From the NCBI GenBank assembly GCA_032161045.1, contig JAVHTH010000014.1: a stretch of DNA of 64,000 nucleotides, one strand, 5' to 3'. Within the stretch, counting starts at the first letter, position 1, and each line of letters opens with the position of its first letter. Positions 1 through 8,873 of this stretch are shown one piece after another. The DNA is from Fervidibacter sinensis. GTDB taxonomy: Bacteria; Armatimonadota; Fervidibacteria; Fervidibacterales; Fervidibacteraceae. The notes under the pieces were generated by a model. The model had not been told where the DNA came from. It saw only the letters and a program-made list of their open reading frames with translations, and ran no database searches. The translations under genes were made by a program, and so were the position numbers.

Positions 1-111
1 AGCCAAAATGTCTTTGCCGATATGTTTCGCCCTGACAGTGCTTCCCTTGACAATCCCCAAAACCTTGACAATCCGGTGTCCCGGCACCTCAGGTAATGTC
101 ACCACGATCAT
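1..111 (-). CDS. UPF0145 (YbjQ) family protein, 5' part only
   Basis: The first 37 codons of a gene that runs off the left edge. The protein starts MIVVTLPEVPGHRIVKVLG and continues with V-RAKHIGKDILA, the typical N-terminal pattern of the UPF0145/YbjQ (DUF74) family, small pentamer-forming proteins of unknown function sometimes called heavy-metal-binding domain proteins. The ATG at 111 is preceded by an AAGGGGG ribosome binding site about 8 bases upstream; an ATG six bases further upstream hits a stop after nine codons. The family call rests on the N-terminus alone. Confidence 0.75.
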   Translation of the reverse strand, partial: MIVVTLPEVPGHRIVKVLGIVKGSTVRAKHIGKDILA

Positions 112-136
112 CGCTCATACCCCCTTAACACAGTTG

Positions 137-601
137 TCAACCCAATTGTAGCAGCAATTTCGCTAACCCCACAAGCGCAGCAAACAAAGCAAAAACTCCA
201 CCAAAGTAAATGCAAGCGAAAGGGACAATGCCAAACTTGAGGGCGAGAAGCAAATAGCCGGGTGGAACCGTAGCACTTTCTCGGACACCGTTTCGGATTT
301 CGTTCGCCACAGTCACTGCGTCAACAATGCCGTAAATCCAAGGCACGAAGAGCCAACCCGTCAGGAAAATGACTAACCCCTTCTGCCAATCGCCATTGTA
401 AACTTGTCCCATTCCGGGGACGAGGAGAGCAAACAAGAACGCAAGGAAGGGGCTTTGCTCGTGATGATTGGCGGCGCAGGCTTCACAGTAAGGCTTCGTG
501 TTGACTCGCTTTAGGCAAACTTCGCAAATGGGTTTAGCGCAATCGGTGCACCTTGCGACTGCCGGTGTTTGAGGGTGCAAATAACACACTTCCTCACCCA
601 T
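137..601 (-). CDS. B-box-type zinc finger / TM2-like membrane protein
   Basis: 154 residues. The N-terminus carries Cys/His pairs spaced like a B-box zinc finger (C6, H9, C18, C21, C26, C29, C39, C42). A hydrophobic half follows, with an LVPGMGQVYNGDWQKG segment that resembles the TM2/DUF5683 signature (GxGxxYxG), and two to three further membrane helices. The combination is common in bacterial membrane proteins of unknown function; a role in protein or lipid interaction at the membrane is only inferred. The ATG at 601 has a GAGG about 10 bases upstream. The UPF0145 gene follows 25 bases downstream on the same strand and may be cotranscribed. Confidence 0.7.
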   Translation of the reverse strand: MGEEVCYLHPQTPAVARCTDCAKPICEVCLKRVNTKPYCEACAANHHEQSPFLAFLFALLVPGMGQVYNGDWQKGLVIFLTGWLFVPWIYGIVDAVTVANEIRNGVRESATVPPGYLLLALKFGIVPFACIYFGGVFALFAALVGLAKLLLQLG

Positions 602-652
602 CTACCATGACCTCGCAGTTTGAGTTGGCAAAAGTGTTATTCGTCTGTCACT

Positions 653-1678
653 TCATTGCCTCGGCAAAATTGCGATGACCAATCCTTCCTTGCCGTCGGC
701 AACCGGGGCAACGAGGAGAATGGGTTGAGATGTATCTGGTGCTTCGCCCTCAAGTTCAACGGGTTGACCTTTAATCTGCCCTCTCAGCGAGAGTTTCCAA
801 CCGTTCGTTCGCTTCTCCGCTCTTAACTTCAAGTCAACCTCGTTACCCTTGACGGAGACATCTTGAGTTGATGGGTTCCATAGCGTTTCACCGATTTTAT
901 GGGCGCAAGGATAACCACTGAGTTTCACCAGTTCGGCTCGGTCTTTCGGCAGGTTCTCTTGAGAGGCACATATTGCTGAGTGGGTGCGATAGACTTCAAC
1001 TTGCCACTGAGTTTGTGTTGGGTTTGAAGGTGCAGGCGAGGTGCTTCCACTTGGTTTGTCAAGTTCCGCTATAAGGTCACGGATGCGGGATTGCTGGACC
1101 CCACTTGTAGCCAAACTGGGAGCACTGACGATCAGGATGTTGCCCATTCCAGAAAACTGCCCGTCCGGAACGACCCTCGCTTCGTTCAGCAACTTTGCCA
1201 CCTCTTCAGCCGACCTGTGCTTGAGCCTAAAGACCAGAACCCCCGGTTGAAGCATTGGGCTGTGCCAAATTTGAGGAACTCCGTAAGTGACTGATGGGTC
1301 AAAGGGGAAATAGTAGGGCGAAATGATGAAAGGCGTTGGTCGGATTGGGCGAATGTATGGGCGACCAATAATGACCACATTCGTCCTCAACGGTTCGCAC
1401 CAAACAACTGTCCAATTGCCGCTGCGAAATTGAACGAGGAAGTAACCGCTTGGAGCAATTATCGTGGGGCGTGACGAAATGACCGGTCGGGAAGAGATGA
1501 TTGCGCCGGGGAGAACGAAACCCACCGTCCCGGGGACAACGATGACATTGCCAGTTGTGGGACTACCAATGGAGAAAGGCGGCACCAAGATTATGAAACG
1601 AGTGGGGTCAGGGTCAGCGAGAGCAACGGTTGAACCAACCAGCAACAACACGAGAGGCAAGCACCGCCACAATCTCAT
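653..1678 (-). CDS. Secreted protein with secretin-N-like domain
   Basis: 341 residues with a clear signal peptide (MRLWRCLPLVLLLVGSTVALA). A Pro/Ile-rich segment follows (residues about 25-130). A central segment around residues 145-215 reads VFRLKHRSAEEVAKLLNEA, then NILIVSAPS and a DLIAELDKP end. This is the pattern of the secretin N (NolW-like) domain that stacks in the periplasmic part of type II/IV pilus secretins. There is no secretin pore domain, so it is not a secretin itself. The C-terminal 110 residues are unrecognised. It lies 82 bases downstream of the TadG-like gene on the same strand, consistent with a cell-surface role. Confidence 0.6.
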   Translation of the reverse strand: MRLWRCLPLVLLLVGSTVALADPDPTRFIILVPPFSIGSPTTGNVIVVPGTVGFVLPGAIISSRPVISSRPTIIAPSGYFLVQFRSGNWTVVWCEPLRTNVVIIGRPYIRPIRPTPFIISPYYFPFDPSVTYGVPQIWHSPMLQPGVLVFRLKHRSAEEVAKLLNEARVVPDGQFSGMGNILIVSAPSLATSGVQQSRIRDLIAELDKPSGSTSPAPSNPTQTQWQVEVYRTHSAICASQENLPKDRAELVKLSGYPCAHKIGETLWNPSTQDVSVKGNEVDLKLRAEKRTNGWKLSLRGQIKGQPVELEGEAPDTSQPILLVAPVADGKEGLVIAILPRQ

Positions 1679-1760
1679 GGCTAATCACCGCCTTTTTGAG
1701 CGATTAGTCCACTGCCAACTTGCTCCGCTATCAAGTTTGACGCAAAAAGTTCGCCATGTG

Positions 1761-3044
1761 TCATTCCACTAAGCCGATTGCCACTTCTTCGGTAGCAGGT
1801 GGGGGTTCTTTTGCGGTAATGGTCACTTCTGGGTTTCCGTGCAACTCAACTCGCCAAGCAATGACCATGCTGTCCCTGAGGTTAGCGTTACCTTCAAAAT
1901 GAAATTGCGCTCGTGGCGCGTAAATAGCACCTGTGACTTGGAAGTCGGAATTGCCGGAAAACCAAAGCGGTTGGGTGTTACTTGGGGGTTGGAAGATTGC
2001 GATGCCTTCGTAAGTTCCGTTTGTAGGTGCTGACAATCTCAACTCCCCGTTGCCTTGAACTTCAATCCGTCCACCCTCGTTGTAAATCAACACACCGTCA
2101 CCGCGAACGCGGGCGTTGCCGCTGACTAACAACCCACCCCGCAGGATGTAAATGCCGGGTTGCAAAGTCACTTGTGCATTGCCTTCAACGCGAATTGTTC
2201 CCGTGTATATCCCCGGCTGCAAAACGACTGTATCGTTTCCGCCAATTGTCCGTCCCGGGTAAACTGGCAAACCTGCAGTGGACGGAGGGGGAAGGTGAGC
2301 CAATGGGTCGGGAGCAGGGGACTGACCTGTTAACGGTGTGGGGGTGATGGAAGCGTTGCCTTGCAAGCGGTAGTTGCCCACAATTGAAATTTGCTGAGCG
2401 ACAAGGGATGCATTGCCCTGAGCGAAAAGTGCATCGTCAGCCTTTGAGTTGATTAAAACTGACCCACCCGGAATCCGAAGCCTCGCGTTACCTTGAAGCC
2501 ACAAAGCGTTTCCTCCGTTCGGGTCAAGAATGACAAGCCCTCGCGGGACTGCTGGTCGGCTTCCTATCGCCGTCGCTTTCGCACAAACTCGGATTTGCTT
2601 GATTCCGAGAACACGGGCGAAAAATAGCGAAACATTCCTGCAAGCCTTGACATTTATCAAGTTCGGGTTCGGCGATGGGTCGCCTGTTCGTTGGTAAGGT
2701 GTGGTTATTTGAACCAAGTCGTTGCCAATTTGGTAACAAGTGGTTGTCGGTTGCAAATTGGGCTCATTTGGAGGGCAACTTACCGTTTGAGGTGTTGGGG
2801 GCGAGATGCGGAAATTCTCCCCGTAGTTTCTGGCGTAATTTTCGGCGGCTTTTTGCTTGGCGATGGCAGCGGAAGGCAACTCTTGAGCACCCGCCAACGC
2901 AGCAGCGTCAACGAAGTTTTGCAGTTGATGGCGCACAAAGTAAACGAAACCCCAATCTACTGCTAAGGCTGCGACTGCCATCAATGCAAAAATCGCAAAG
3001 GCTACCAAAAGCAAGGAAGAGCCATGAACTCTCGTTCGCTTCAT
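1761..3044 (-). CDS. TadG-like pilus-assembly protein with GN-repeat tail
   Basis: 427 residues. The N-terminus (GSSLLLVAFAIFALMAVAALAVDWG...AAALAGAQELP) is the single membrane helix plus AxxAAxAGA motif of TadG/TadE-like (Flp pilus-associated) proteins. Residues about 160-400 carry at least ten copies of a short motif, (L/V/E)-x-GNA-x-(L/V), about 20 residues apart, interspersed with LQPGIY segments; this looks like a right-handed beta-helix. The architecture predicts a membrane-anchored extracellular protein. No tad ATPase, prepilin peptidase or Flp pilin gene is adjacent, so a pilus role is inferred from family only. Cys residues cluster at 80-155 and could form disulfides. Confidence 0.65.
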   Translation of the reverse strand: MKRTRVHGSSLLLVAFAIFALMAVAALAVDWGFVYFVRHQLQNFVDAAALAGAQELPSAAIAKQKAAENYARNYGENFRISPPTPQTVSCPPNEPNLQPTTTCYQIGNDLVQITTPYQRTGDPSPNPNLINVKACRNVSLFFARVLGIKQIRVCAKATAIGSRPAVPRGLVILDPNGGNALWLQGNARLRIPGGSVLINSKADDALFAQGNASLVAQQISIVGNYRLQGNASITPTPLTGQSPAPDPLAHLPPPSTAGLPVYPGRTIGGNDTVVLQPGIYTGTIRVEGNAQVTLQPGIYILRGGLLVSGNARVRGDGVLIYNEGGRIEVQGNGELRLSAPTNGTYEGIAIFQPPSNTQPLWFSGNSDFQVTGAIYAPRAQFHFEGNANLRDSMVIAWRVELHGNPEVTITAKEPPPATEEVAIGLVE

Positions 3045-3226
3045 TTTCGTTCACCAACCCTTTCCGCAACTGCTTCTTTTATGCCATAGTTTGCCGTTAG
3101 TTTCTGTGACCGAAAACACATTCGCAAGCCATGCCTTGTGACCGCTTAGGCTTTGACTGCTCTAAAACTCATGGTGACAAAATTTTTGGCGGCAATCATT
3201 TCGGTTGAAACTGAGGAGGTAACGCC

Positions 3227-3706
3227 ATGAACGCTGAGGACAAGGAGCCACTGAAGTTGGATTGGCTTTACCAAGAGATAATCCTTGACCACTACAAGCG
3301 ACCGAGAAATTTCGGCACCCTTGACAATGCCGATGCGGTTGCTGAGGAGGAAAACCCTTATTGCGGCGACCACATTGTGGTGCACATAAAGACGGACGGC
3401 GAAAAAATCGTTGACATACGCTTTTCGGGCAAAGGATGTGCTATCAGCCAAGCGTCCGCTTCAATGATGACGGAGAAAGTCAAGGGGATGAAACTTGACG
3501 AAGCGCTCAGGTTTGCCGAGGATTTCCGAAAGATGATGCGAGGCGAAAAGCCTTTCCCACCTGAAGGCGAATTGGAGGACTTGGACGCGCTTAGAGGGGT
3601 CCGAGAATTTCCCGTCCGCATCAAGTGCGCGACTTTGGCTTGGGATTTGCTTCAGCGTTCGCTTGCTCAAATTCTCGCACCGAAGGATGGAGGCGAGTCA
3701 AAGTGA
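3227..3706 (+). CDS. sufU: SufU-type Fe-S cluster assembly protein
   Basis: 159 residues, full length for the SufU/NifU-N family. SufU takes sulfur from the cysteine desulfurase SufS, or serves as a scaffold, during Fe-S cluster assembly in the cytoplasm. The three conserved Cys are present: C46 in NPYCGD, C71 in GKGCAIS and C134 in RIKCATLAW; the insertion between C71 and C134 distinguishes SufU from IscU. The ATG at 3227 follows GAGGAGGTAACGCC. No sufS, sufB or sufD is in the window, so the gene is separated from the usual suf cluster. It overlaps the next gene by four bases (GTGA). Confidence 0.93.
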   Translation: MNAEDKEPLKLDWLYQEIILDHYKRPRNFGTLDNADAVAEEENPYCGDHIVVHIKTDGEKIVDIRFSGKGCAISQASASMMTEKVKGMKLDEALRFAEDFRKMMRGEKPFPPEGELEDLDALRGVREFPVRIKCATLAWDLLQRSLAQILAPKDGGESK

Positions 3707-3954
3707 AGTGCGAAGATTTGCTAAAAGCGCTTTCCGATTACATTGACGGCGAAATTGACCCAAGCATTTGCGAGGAATTTGAAAAGCATTTGAGAGATTG
3801 TGAGCCGTGCAAAATCGTCGTGGACACCGTTCGCAAAACGATTTTGCTCTACAAAGGCACTGAGGTTTACGAACTGCCTTATGAACTCAAGGAGCGAATC
3901 CACAGATTGCTCCGTGAGAAGTGGAAGGAGAAGTTTCCCGCCGCCGAGTGTTAG
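3703..3954 (+). CDS. zf-HC2 / anti-sigma-factor-like zinc-binding protein
   Basis: 83 residues from the GTG at 3703, which shares the sequence GTGA with the sufU stop, so translation is probably coupled. An upstream ATG in the same frame lies inside sufU and is unlikely to be used. The protein has the ZAS ligand set: C3, then H29-x3-C33-x2-C36 (EKHLRDCEPCK), as in zinc-containing anti-sigma factors such as RsrA and ChrR. There is no membrane helix after the zinc motif, and no sigma factor gene is adjacent. A cytoplasmic regulator sensitive to redox or metal state is an inference from the motif and the sufU coupling. Confidence 0.72.
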   Translation: MKCEDLLKALSDYIDGEIDPSICEEFEKHLRDCEPCKIVVDTVRKTILLYKGTEVYELPYELKERIHRLLREKWKEKFPAAEC

Positions 3955-3994
3955 AGTTCGCTGGCAGTGAATTCCCAAAGGGGAGGTGGCTGGA

Positions 3995-6076
3995 ATGGGC
4001 GCAGGAAGCGTTCAGGTCACTTATGACGCCTCTCAAGACCAATGGCAAATTCGTTCCCCTTTGTTCACCCTCACCCTTGGGGCGACGGAACGACGGCAGT
4101 TGGCTATTCTCTCTTGGCGGAACGAACAAACCGAAACTGAGTGGGTTAAAGCGCCTGTCCCATTTTTCGGGTTTGGGACAACACTTGACGATACCCCAAT
4201 CACTTCACTCATTCCACAGAACGACGGAGGCGCATTTGTTCTGACCGATGCGCAGCATAAGAGGCAGGGAGCATTGACAGAATTGAGGTTTAGCCTTAAG
4301 CACCAAAGGTTGAATGTCGTCGCTATTGTGTGGCTGAAAGCGTTTGATGATACGAGCGTGCTGGAGACAGGTTTCGCTTTGCGCAACGAAGGGACGGAGA
4401 CGGTGAAAATCAACGGTCTGGATTCACTCGTCTTGACAGTTCACCCCAATAGCCCGCTAAATCTCCTGACCCTGACAGGTGGTCGCTACGACGATAAGTT
4501 TCCGCCGAGCAGTTTCGTTTTGACGGAACAACCGCTCACCGACGGGTCAGTTCACACGATTTTTTGCGGCGACGAAGGTCGTTCGTCAGCGAAAGATATC
4601 GCTTGGTTCGCTTTGGGTTTGAAATCCGAAAGCGATGAAATCACTGAAGGCATTGTCGGCGGATTGGAGTGGAGCGGACGGTGGAGGGGAGTGGTTCAGA
4701 GGCAAGGCAATGCAGTAACGGTAAGGATGGGAGCAACCGAAATTGTCCATCAACTTGCTCCAAGTTCTGAAATCTGTTCGCCTTCGGCATTTTTGTTACT
4801 CTTCACCGGCGATTGGGACGAAGCGGGTTGGCAGTTGCATCAATGGCAGGAGAAATTTTTGTGTCCGACCGCACCGTCAAATTTCCCTTGGGTTCAGTTC
4901 AACTCTTGGTTTGGCTGGACAACCAACATTGATGAGGCAACGATGCTGCGGGAAATTGACATCGCAGCGGATTTGGGCTGTGAAGTTTTCGTCGTTGATG
5001 CAGGTTGGTATGAAGGTTGCGGCACCGGCGATTTCGGGCACGGTTTGGGAAATTGGGTTGAACATCGGGGCAAGTTCCCAAGCGGCTTAAAGGCATTATC
5101 GGATTATGTCCACCGCAAAGGGATGAAGTTCGGGCTTTGGGTTGAACCCGAACGAATTGACCTTGAAACTGAGTTGGCAAAGCAACATCCAGATTGGTTA
5201 GCAAAGCGGGGCGGGAGAGTAATTGGCGGAGGACGGTATGCCCATCTGTGTTTTGGCAACCCCCAAGTGGTTGAATGGTTCAAGGAACGATTGGCTAAAG
5301 TCATCGCCGATTACGGCGTTGATTGGCTCAAATGGGATTACAACATCGCCTACGGGTTGGGCTGCAACGACCCAACTCACGGACATCAGGAAGGCGATGG
5401 CACTTACGCCCACACGCTCGGGGTTTACGCCGTCAAGGAATTTCTGCGCCAGAAGTTCCCCCATTTGGTCATTGAAGGTTGCGCAAGTGGTGGCAACCGA
5501 ATTGATTTTGGCATTTTGCGCCATGTCCACACATATTGGCTCAGTGATTTCACCCACAGAGCGGCTAATGTCCGCTTCCACTTGACAGGTGCTTGGTTCG
5601 CTTTGCCGCCTCGCTATTTGAACACATGGGTCGTGCACGAAGGCACAACTATCGCTGAATTCCGCAGCCGCATGGGAGGCGCATTTGGAATTTCGCCACG
5701 ACTTGCCGAATGGGACGAAGCAACGAGGGAACGGGCGAAAAAATGCATCGCCGAATACAAGCGGCTGAGACCGTTTGTGATGAAGCGGAGGTTCTTGCTG
5801 ACACCGCAAGCAAAGTCGCTTCATGACTGGACGGTTTGGCAATTTCACGATCCCGAAAGCGACAGCGGCGCTATTTTGGCTTTCAGGGAACAATCGCCTA
5901 ATGAACGCATGCCAATTCGCTTGAAAGGACTTGACCCGAAAAAGCGCTATGAACTTCAGAACGAAGACACTGGCGAAACAACTTTATTGACTGGCGAAAA
6001 ATTGATGAGCGAAGGTGTTGAGGTCGCCATTCCTGAAGTTGGTGGCAGCAAATTGCTGTGGATAAAGGCGAGGTGA
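3995..6076 (+). CDS. Alpha-galactosidase, GH36 family (clan GH-D)
   Basis: 693 residues from the ATG at 3995, chosen because AAAGGGGAGG lies 8 bases upstream; a GTG at 3986 overlaps that site. The protein has the N-terminal beta-sandwich, TIM barrel and C-terminal beta domain of GH36. Visible signatures are FVVDAGWYEG, FPSGLKALSDYVHRKGMKFG, WVEPERID, LKWDYN with the nucleophile Asp448, EGCASGGNRID, and YWLSDFT with the acid/base Asp518. It should remove alpha-linked galactose from raffinose-type sugars or galactomannan. No signal peptide is seen, so a cytoplasmic enzyme is likely. Specificity within GH36 cannot be fixed by eye. Confidence 0.9.
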   Translation: MGAGSVQVTYDASQDQWQIRSPLFTLTLGATERRQLAILSWRNEQTETEWVKAPVPFFGFGTTLDDTPITSLIPQNDGGAFVLTDAQHKRQGALTELRFSLKHQRLNVVAIVWLKAFDDTSVLETGFALRNEGTETVKINGLDSLVLTVHPNSPLNLLTLTGGRYDDKFPPSSFVLTEQPLTDGSVHTIFCGDEGRSSAKDIAWFALGLKSESDEITEGIVGGLEWSGRWRGVVQRQGNAVTVRMGATEIVHQLAPSSEICSPSAFLLLFTGDWDEAGWQLHQWQEKFLCPTAPSNFPWVQFNSWFGWTTNIDEATMLREIDIAADLGCEVFVVDAGWYEGCGTGDFGHGLGNWVEHRGKFPSGLKALSDYVHRKGMKFGLWVEPERIDLETELAKQHPDWLAKRGGRVIGGGRYAHLCFGNPQVVEWFKERLAKVIADYGVDWLKWDYNIAYGLGCNDPTHGHQEGDGTYAHTLGVYAVKEFLRQKFPHLVIEGCASGGNRIDFGILRHVHTYWLSDFTHRAANVRFHLTGAWFALPPRYLNTWVVHEGTTIAEFRSRMGGAFGISPRLAEWDEATRERAKKCIAEYKRLRPFVMKRRFLLTPQAKSLHDWTVWQFHDPESDSGAILAFREQSPNERMPIRLKGLDPKKRYELQNEDTGETTLLTGEKLMSEGVEVAIPEVGGSKLLWIKAR

Positions 6077-6084
6077 TCTGGAGG

Positions 6085-7020
6085 TTAGTCTGTCAAGGAT
6101 CTCAATTCAGGTGGAACGAGTGTGTATTGAAATCCTTGCTCTTTCGTTTTGCTCGTTAAAGCGAAGGACAACGGGTTGTAGTTAAGGACTTTCAAGTAGG
6201 TTTGGCGTCTAAGAGCATCTGACTTTGTGTCAAATTGCTTAAACCAGATAGGCGAGGGCAGTGGGTCTGCTTGCCATCCTGTGACTTGTTGCAAAAACTG
6301 CCATAGCTCTTTTGCCTTTGCGTATTCATGATTGTTTGTTGGGTCAAATTTGCATGGGTCATCCTTGCGTGTGAAGCCTATTTCCTTCAATTTCTGGGAC
6401 AACCAATCCAAACCATGCACCACATCTGAAAGTGTCATTGTTGCCAATGATTGAAAGATCTTCCTGACCGAAGGTTGAGCCTTCTTGACACCCATCCAAT
6501 CCAACCAATCTATCACATTGCCACGATAGTTTAGCAGGACTTGATGGGTGCCATCTGGGTAAAGCAAAATTGCTTGCATGTTTCGGTTCTGGGGGATTTG
6601 CAAGTTGGGATGAATAACGGCAAGCAAGGCTAACAAAAAATGTAATGTGCCAAATGGATACTTGCGGTCAAATTCCTTACTGGCAGTAATGCCACGCAAA
6701 AGGTTAGGATTGACTGCTTGCTGGAAATTAGGCAAAGGGGTGCGCGAACTCCACTGTAGCATGTGATTGCCAATGCTACGGACGCAAGGGCGATAGATTT
6801 CCATGTCCAAGAAAACGAATTCACAGATGTGAGGAATAGAGTGGTCAAGAGCCAAAATTTTACCGTCGTAAAAGCCACATAATTTCCAACCGAGATGAGC
6901 GGTCATCATTAGGGCACAGAGCAACCCGTCAAAATCTGGAGACACAACCATCAACAAGTCTCGTTGACACAGCCAAGATTGCTCTTTGAGCAATCGCTCA
7001 TAATCCAAGTTTTCCTGCAT
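6085..7020 (-). CDS. Unrecognised protein with DHH-like motif, coupled to a DNA methyltransferase
   Basis: 311 residues from the ATG at 7020 (GTGGAG ribosome site just upstream). The start lies inside the last 23 bases of the methyltransferase gene, so the two are translationally coupled. I do not recognise the family. Residues 25-37 read VVSPDFDGLLCAL, which resembles motif I of DHH phosphoesterases (D-x-D-G, here D29 and D31). It is followed by FYDGK (D52), VFLDMEI (D72) and SIGNHM (N85-H86), where DHH proteins carry further acidic residues and the DHH triad. A KYPFGTLHFLLALL segment also fits the fold. By position it could be the nuclease partner of the methyltransferase, but this is inference; a non-nuclease phosphoesterase is equally possible. 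Confidence 0.55.
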   Translation of the reverse strand: MQENLDYERLLKEQSWLCQRDLLMVVSPDFDGLLCALMMTAHLGWKLCGFYDGKILALDHSIPHICEFVFLDMEIYRPCVRSIGNHMLQWSSRTPLPNFQQAVNPNLLRGITASKEFDRKYPFGTLHFLLALLAVIHPNLQIPQNRNMQAILLYPDGTHQVLLNYRGNVIDWLDWMGVKKAQPSVRKIFQSLATMTLSDVVHGLDWLSQKLKEIGFTRKDDPCKFDPTNNHEYAKAKELWQFLQQVTGWQADPLPSPIWFKQFDTKSDALRRQTYLKVLNYNPLSFALTSKTKEQGFQYTLVPPELRSLTD

Positions 7021-7912
7021 GTTCTCCACTCTCTTCCCCTTCTCCAATTAACGCCAGCTGTTGTGGCATCCACTCAAGAGTTTCGTAATGTGGAATTAGC
7101 AAACGGCGCAAGTTCAATGGCTCTTGTATTCGCTGCCACGCCAGCTGCACATACTTTTCTTTGACTTCGTAGCCGACAGCACGCCGTCCCAAATGTAGTG
7201 CGACTTTCAATGTTGTTCCGCTCCCAGCAAAAGGGTCTAACACCAAATCGCCTCGGTAGGAGTAAAGCATGATGAGCCGATATGGAATTTCTTCAGGAAA
7301 TGGGCAAGGGTGGTCAATTGTGTTAGGCGGAACGGGGGCAATATGCCAGATGTTGTTAGCAAGCTCGTGCTTGAAAAGCGCATCTATCGGGATGCGATTT
7401 CGCTCTTTTTCGCTCGCTGTTCGGTTGCGGTAAATAGGCGGACCGGGTTTTCGGAAAACCAAAATGAACTCCGTCATGATGTTTGGCTTGTAGTAGCCGG
7501 GATAGGGATGTTGGATGGTTACCCCTGCTCGTTTTGCTCCACCCGTGACTTTGTGCCAAATGATGTCTTGTTCCAATTCGTAGCCGATTTGCTCCATTAA
7601 CCCGATAAAGTGGTAAGGTAGCGGATAGTAGCGTCCTTCATAGAGCACCGTTCCGATGACGACACCGCAGTAGCCACCCGGCTTTAGCACTCTGTGGACT
7701 TCTCGGAAGCAACGAGTAAGCCAGTCCAAATATTCGTCGTAAGGTCCTCCCTTACGAGTCCGATACCATGCCTGCGGGTCAGTTGTGTGTTGGTCGTAGT
7801 CAATGGAGTTCCAATAAGGCGGGCTGGTGACAACCAAGTCAACACAACCATCTGTCAGTTCGTCCATGTGTTCACACGACTTTTGATAAATGACCACCAA
7901 AGTGCCCCCCAA
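6998..7912 (-). CDS. DNA methyltransferase, beta-class, probably N4-cytosine specific
   Basis: About 304 residues. Catalytic motif IV, TSPPYW, lies near the N-terminus (residues 29-34) and the SAM-binding motif I, DPFAGSGTT, near the C-terminus (226-234). This is the beta-class order; SPPY rather than DPPY favours N4-cytosine methylation. The outermost start is the TTG at 7912, but it touches the AAGGAGG site directly; a TTG at 7900 or GTG at 7897 is a more plausible start. It overlaps the downstream gene by 23 bases. The pair has the layout of a restriction-modification or methylation-linked defence unit, although no known endonuclease is visible. No separate target-recognition gene is present. 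Confidence 0.88.
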   Translation of the reverse strand: MGGTLVVIYQKSCEHMDELTDGCVDLVVTSPPYWNSIDYDQHTTDPQAWYRTRKGGPYDEYLDWLTRCFREVHRVLKPGGYCGVVIGTVLYEGRYYPLPYHFIGLMEQIGYELEQDIIWHKVTGGAKRAGVTIQHPYPGYYKPNIMTEFILVFRKPGPPIYRNRTASEKERNRIPIDALFKHELANNIWHIAPVPPNTIDHPCPFPEEIPYRLIMLYSYRGDLVLDPFAGSGTTLKVALHLGRRAVGYEVKEKYVQLAWQRIQEPLNLRRLLIPHYETLEWMPQQLALIGEGEESGEHAGKLGL

Positions 7913-8004
7913 CCTCCTTGTGATGAAGTTCGTCCGAAATTAACCATTAAGCAATTATGACATCTGCAGTAGGGTGCGCATTAGCCTTAAGCAATGGGGA
8001 GCAC

Positions 8005-8676
8005 TCAATTGGAATTGAGCAACTCGGAGATGGTGACAAATTTGTAGCCGCGCCTTTGCAAGCCTTCAATGATTAGCGGCAGCGCCTTCACATCTTTCCA
8101 ACGCGACGGAATGCGACCATCATGCATCAAGATGATGGCACAAGGGTGAACGAGTTTTAGCACACGCTGTGCCATCGCCTGCGGTGTCGGGGCATCTTTG
8201 TGGTCAGCGCTGACAGTCCAAAAGACAAGGGTGTAGCCTTCAACTTGCGCAAGTGTGAGCACTTTGTAATTCAGGAAACCTTTCGGCGGTCGGAAAAATT
8301 TTGGACGAACCCCAGTGACCCGCTCTATGGCTGCAGAGCACTTTTCAATCTCCAGCCTAACTTCGTCCCAGTTTTCTTTCGGCAAGTTGCTTGGGTGCGA
8401 GTAAGTGTGGTTGCCAACTTCGTGCCCTTCAGAAACAATTCGCTGAGCAAGTTGCGGAAACCGTTCAACCCGCTTGCCAATCAAAAAGAAGGTCGCCTTG
8501 ACATTATACCTTCGCAGGATGTCCAGAATTTTCGGCGTGTAAACGGGATGTGGTCCGTCATCAAAAGTCAATGCAACGACTTTCGGCAAGGTTTTTTCCC
8601 GGGCGAAAATTTCGTATGCGGCTATGCCACAGAGTATCAGGGCAATTGCCAAACTTATGGTCACCGATACGCGCAA
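8005..8676 (-). CDS. Polysaccharide deacetylase (NodB/CE4)
   Basis: 223 residues with an N-terminal membrane anchor or signal (about residues 4-24). CE4 motifs are intact: LTFDDGPH with the catalytic Asp39 and metal ligand Asp40; NHTYSH with metal ligands His90 and His94; RPPKGFLN; and the C-terminal ILMHDGR. The family removes N-acetyl groups from peptidoglycan or extracellular polysaccharide outside the membrane. The start is a TTG at 8676 with GAGGTG about 8 bases upstream; the next in-frame GTG would cut the hydrophobic segment. It appears monocistronic. Confidence 0.9.
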   Translation of the reverse strand: MRVSVTISLAIALILCGIAAYEIFAREKTLPKVVALTFDDGPHPVYTPKILDILRRYNVKATFFLIGKRVERFPQLAQRIVSEGHEVGNHTYSHPSNLPKENWDEVRLEIEKCSAAIERVTGVRPKFFRPPKGFLNYKVLTLAQVEGYTLVFWTVSADHKDAPTPQAMAQRVLKLVHPCAIILMHDGRIPSRWKDVKALPLIIEGLQRRGYKFVTISELLNSN

Positions 8677-8873
8677 ACTTCTTCACCTCACTTTCAACGG
8701 CGATGCTCGCTTACTTCACAAGAGCGCAAATTTGCCTCATTTTGTTCCCGCCCCAAAAAGGCATCTAACAGCATTTTGTCAAGTCATGTTTTTTTCGGAC
8801 AATCGCCCCCGCAAACCGCATTACAATTTTCGGACGAACGGAGAACTTTCGTCAAAGGAGGCGAAGATGAAAA

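Noticed and set aside
3153..3181. TTGACT as the -35 of a sufU promoter.
   Set aside because: No acceptable -10 at 16-18 bases.
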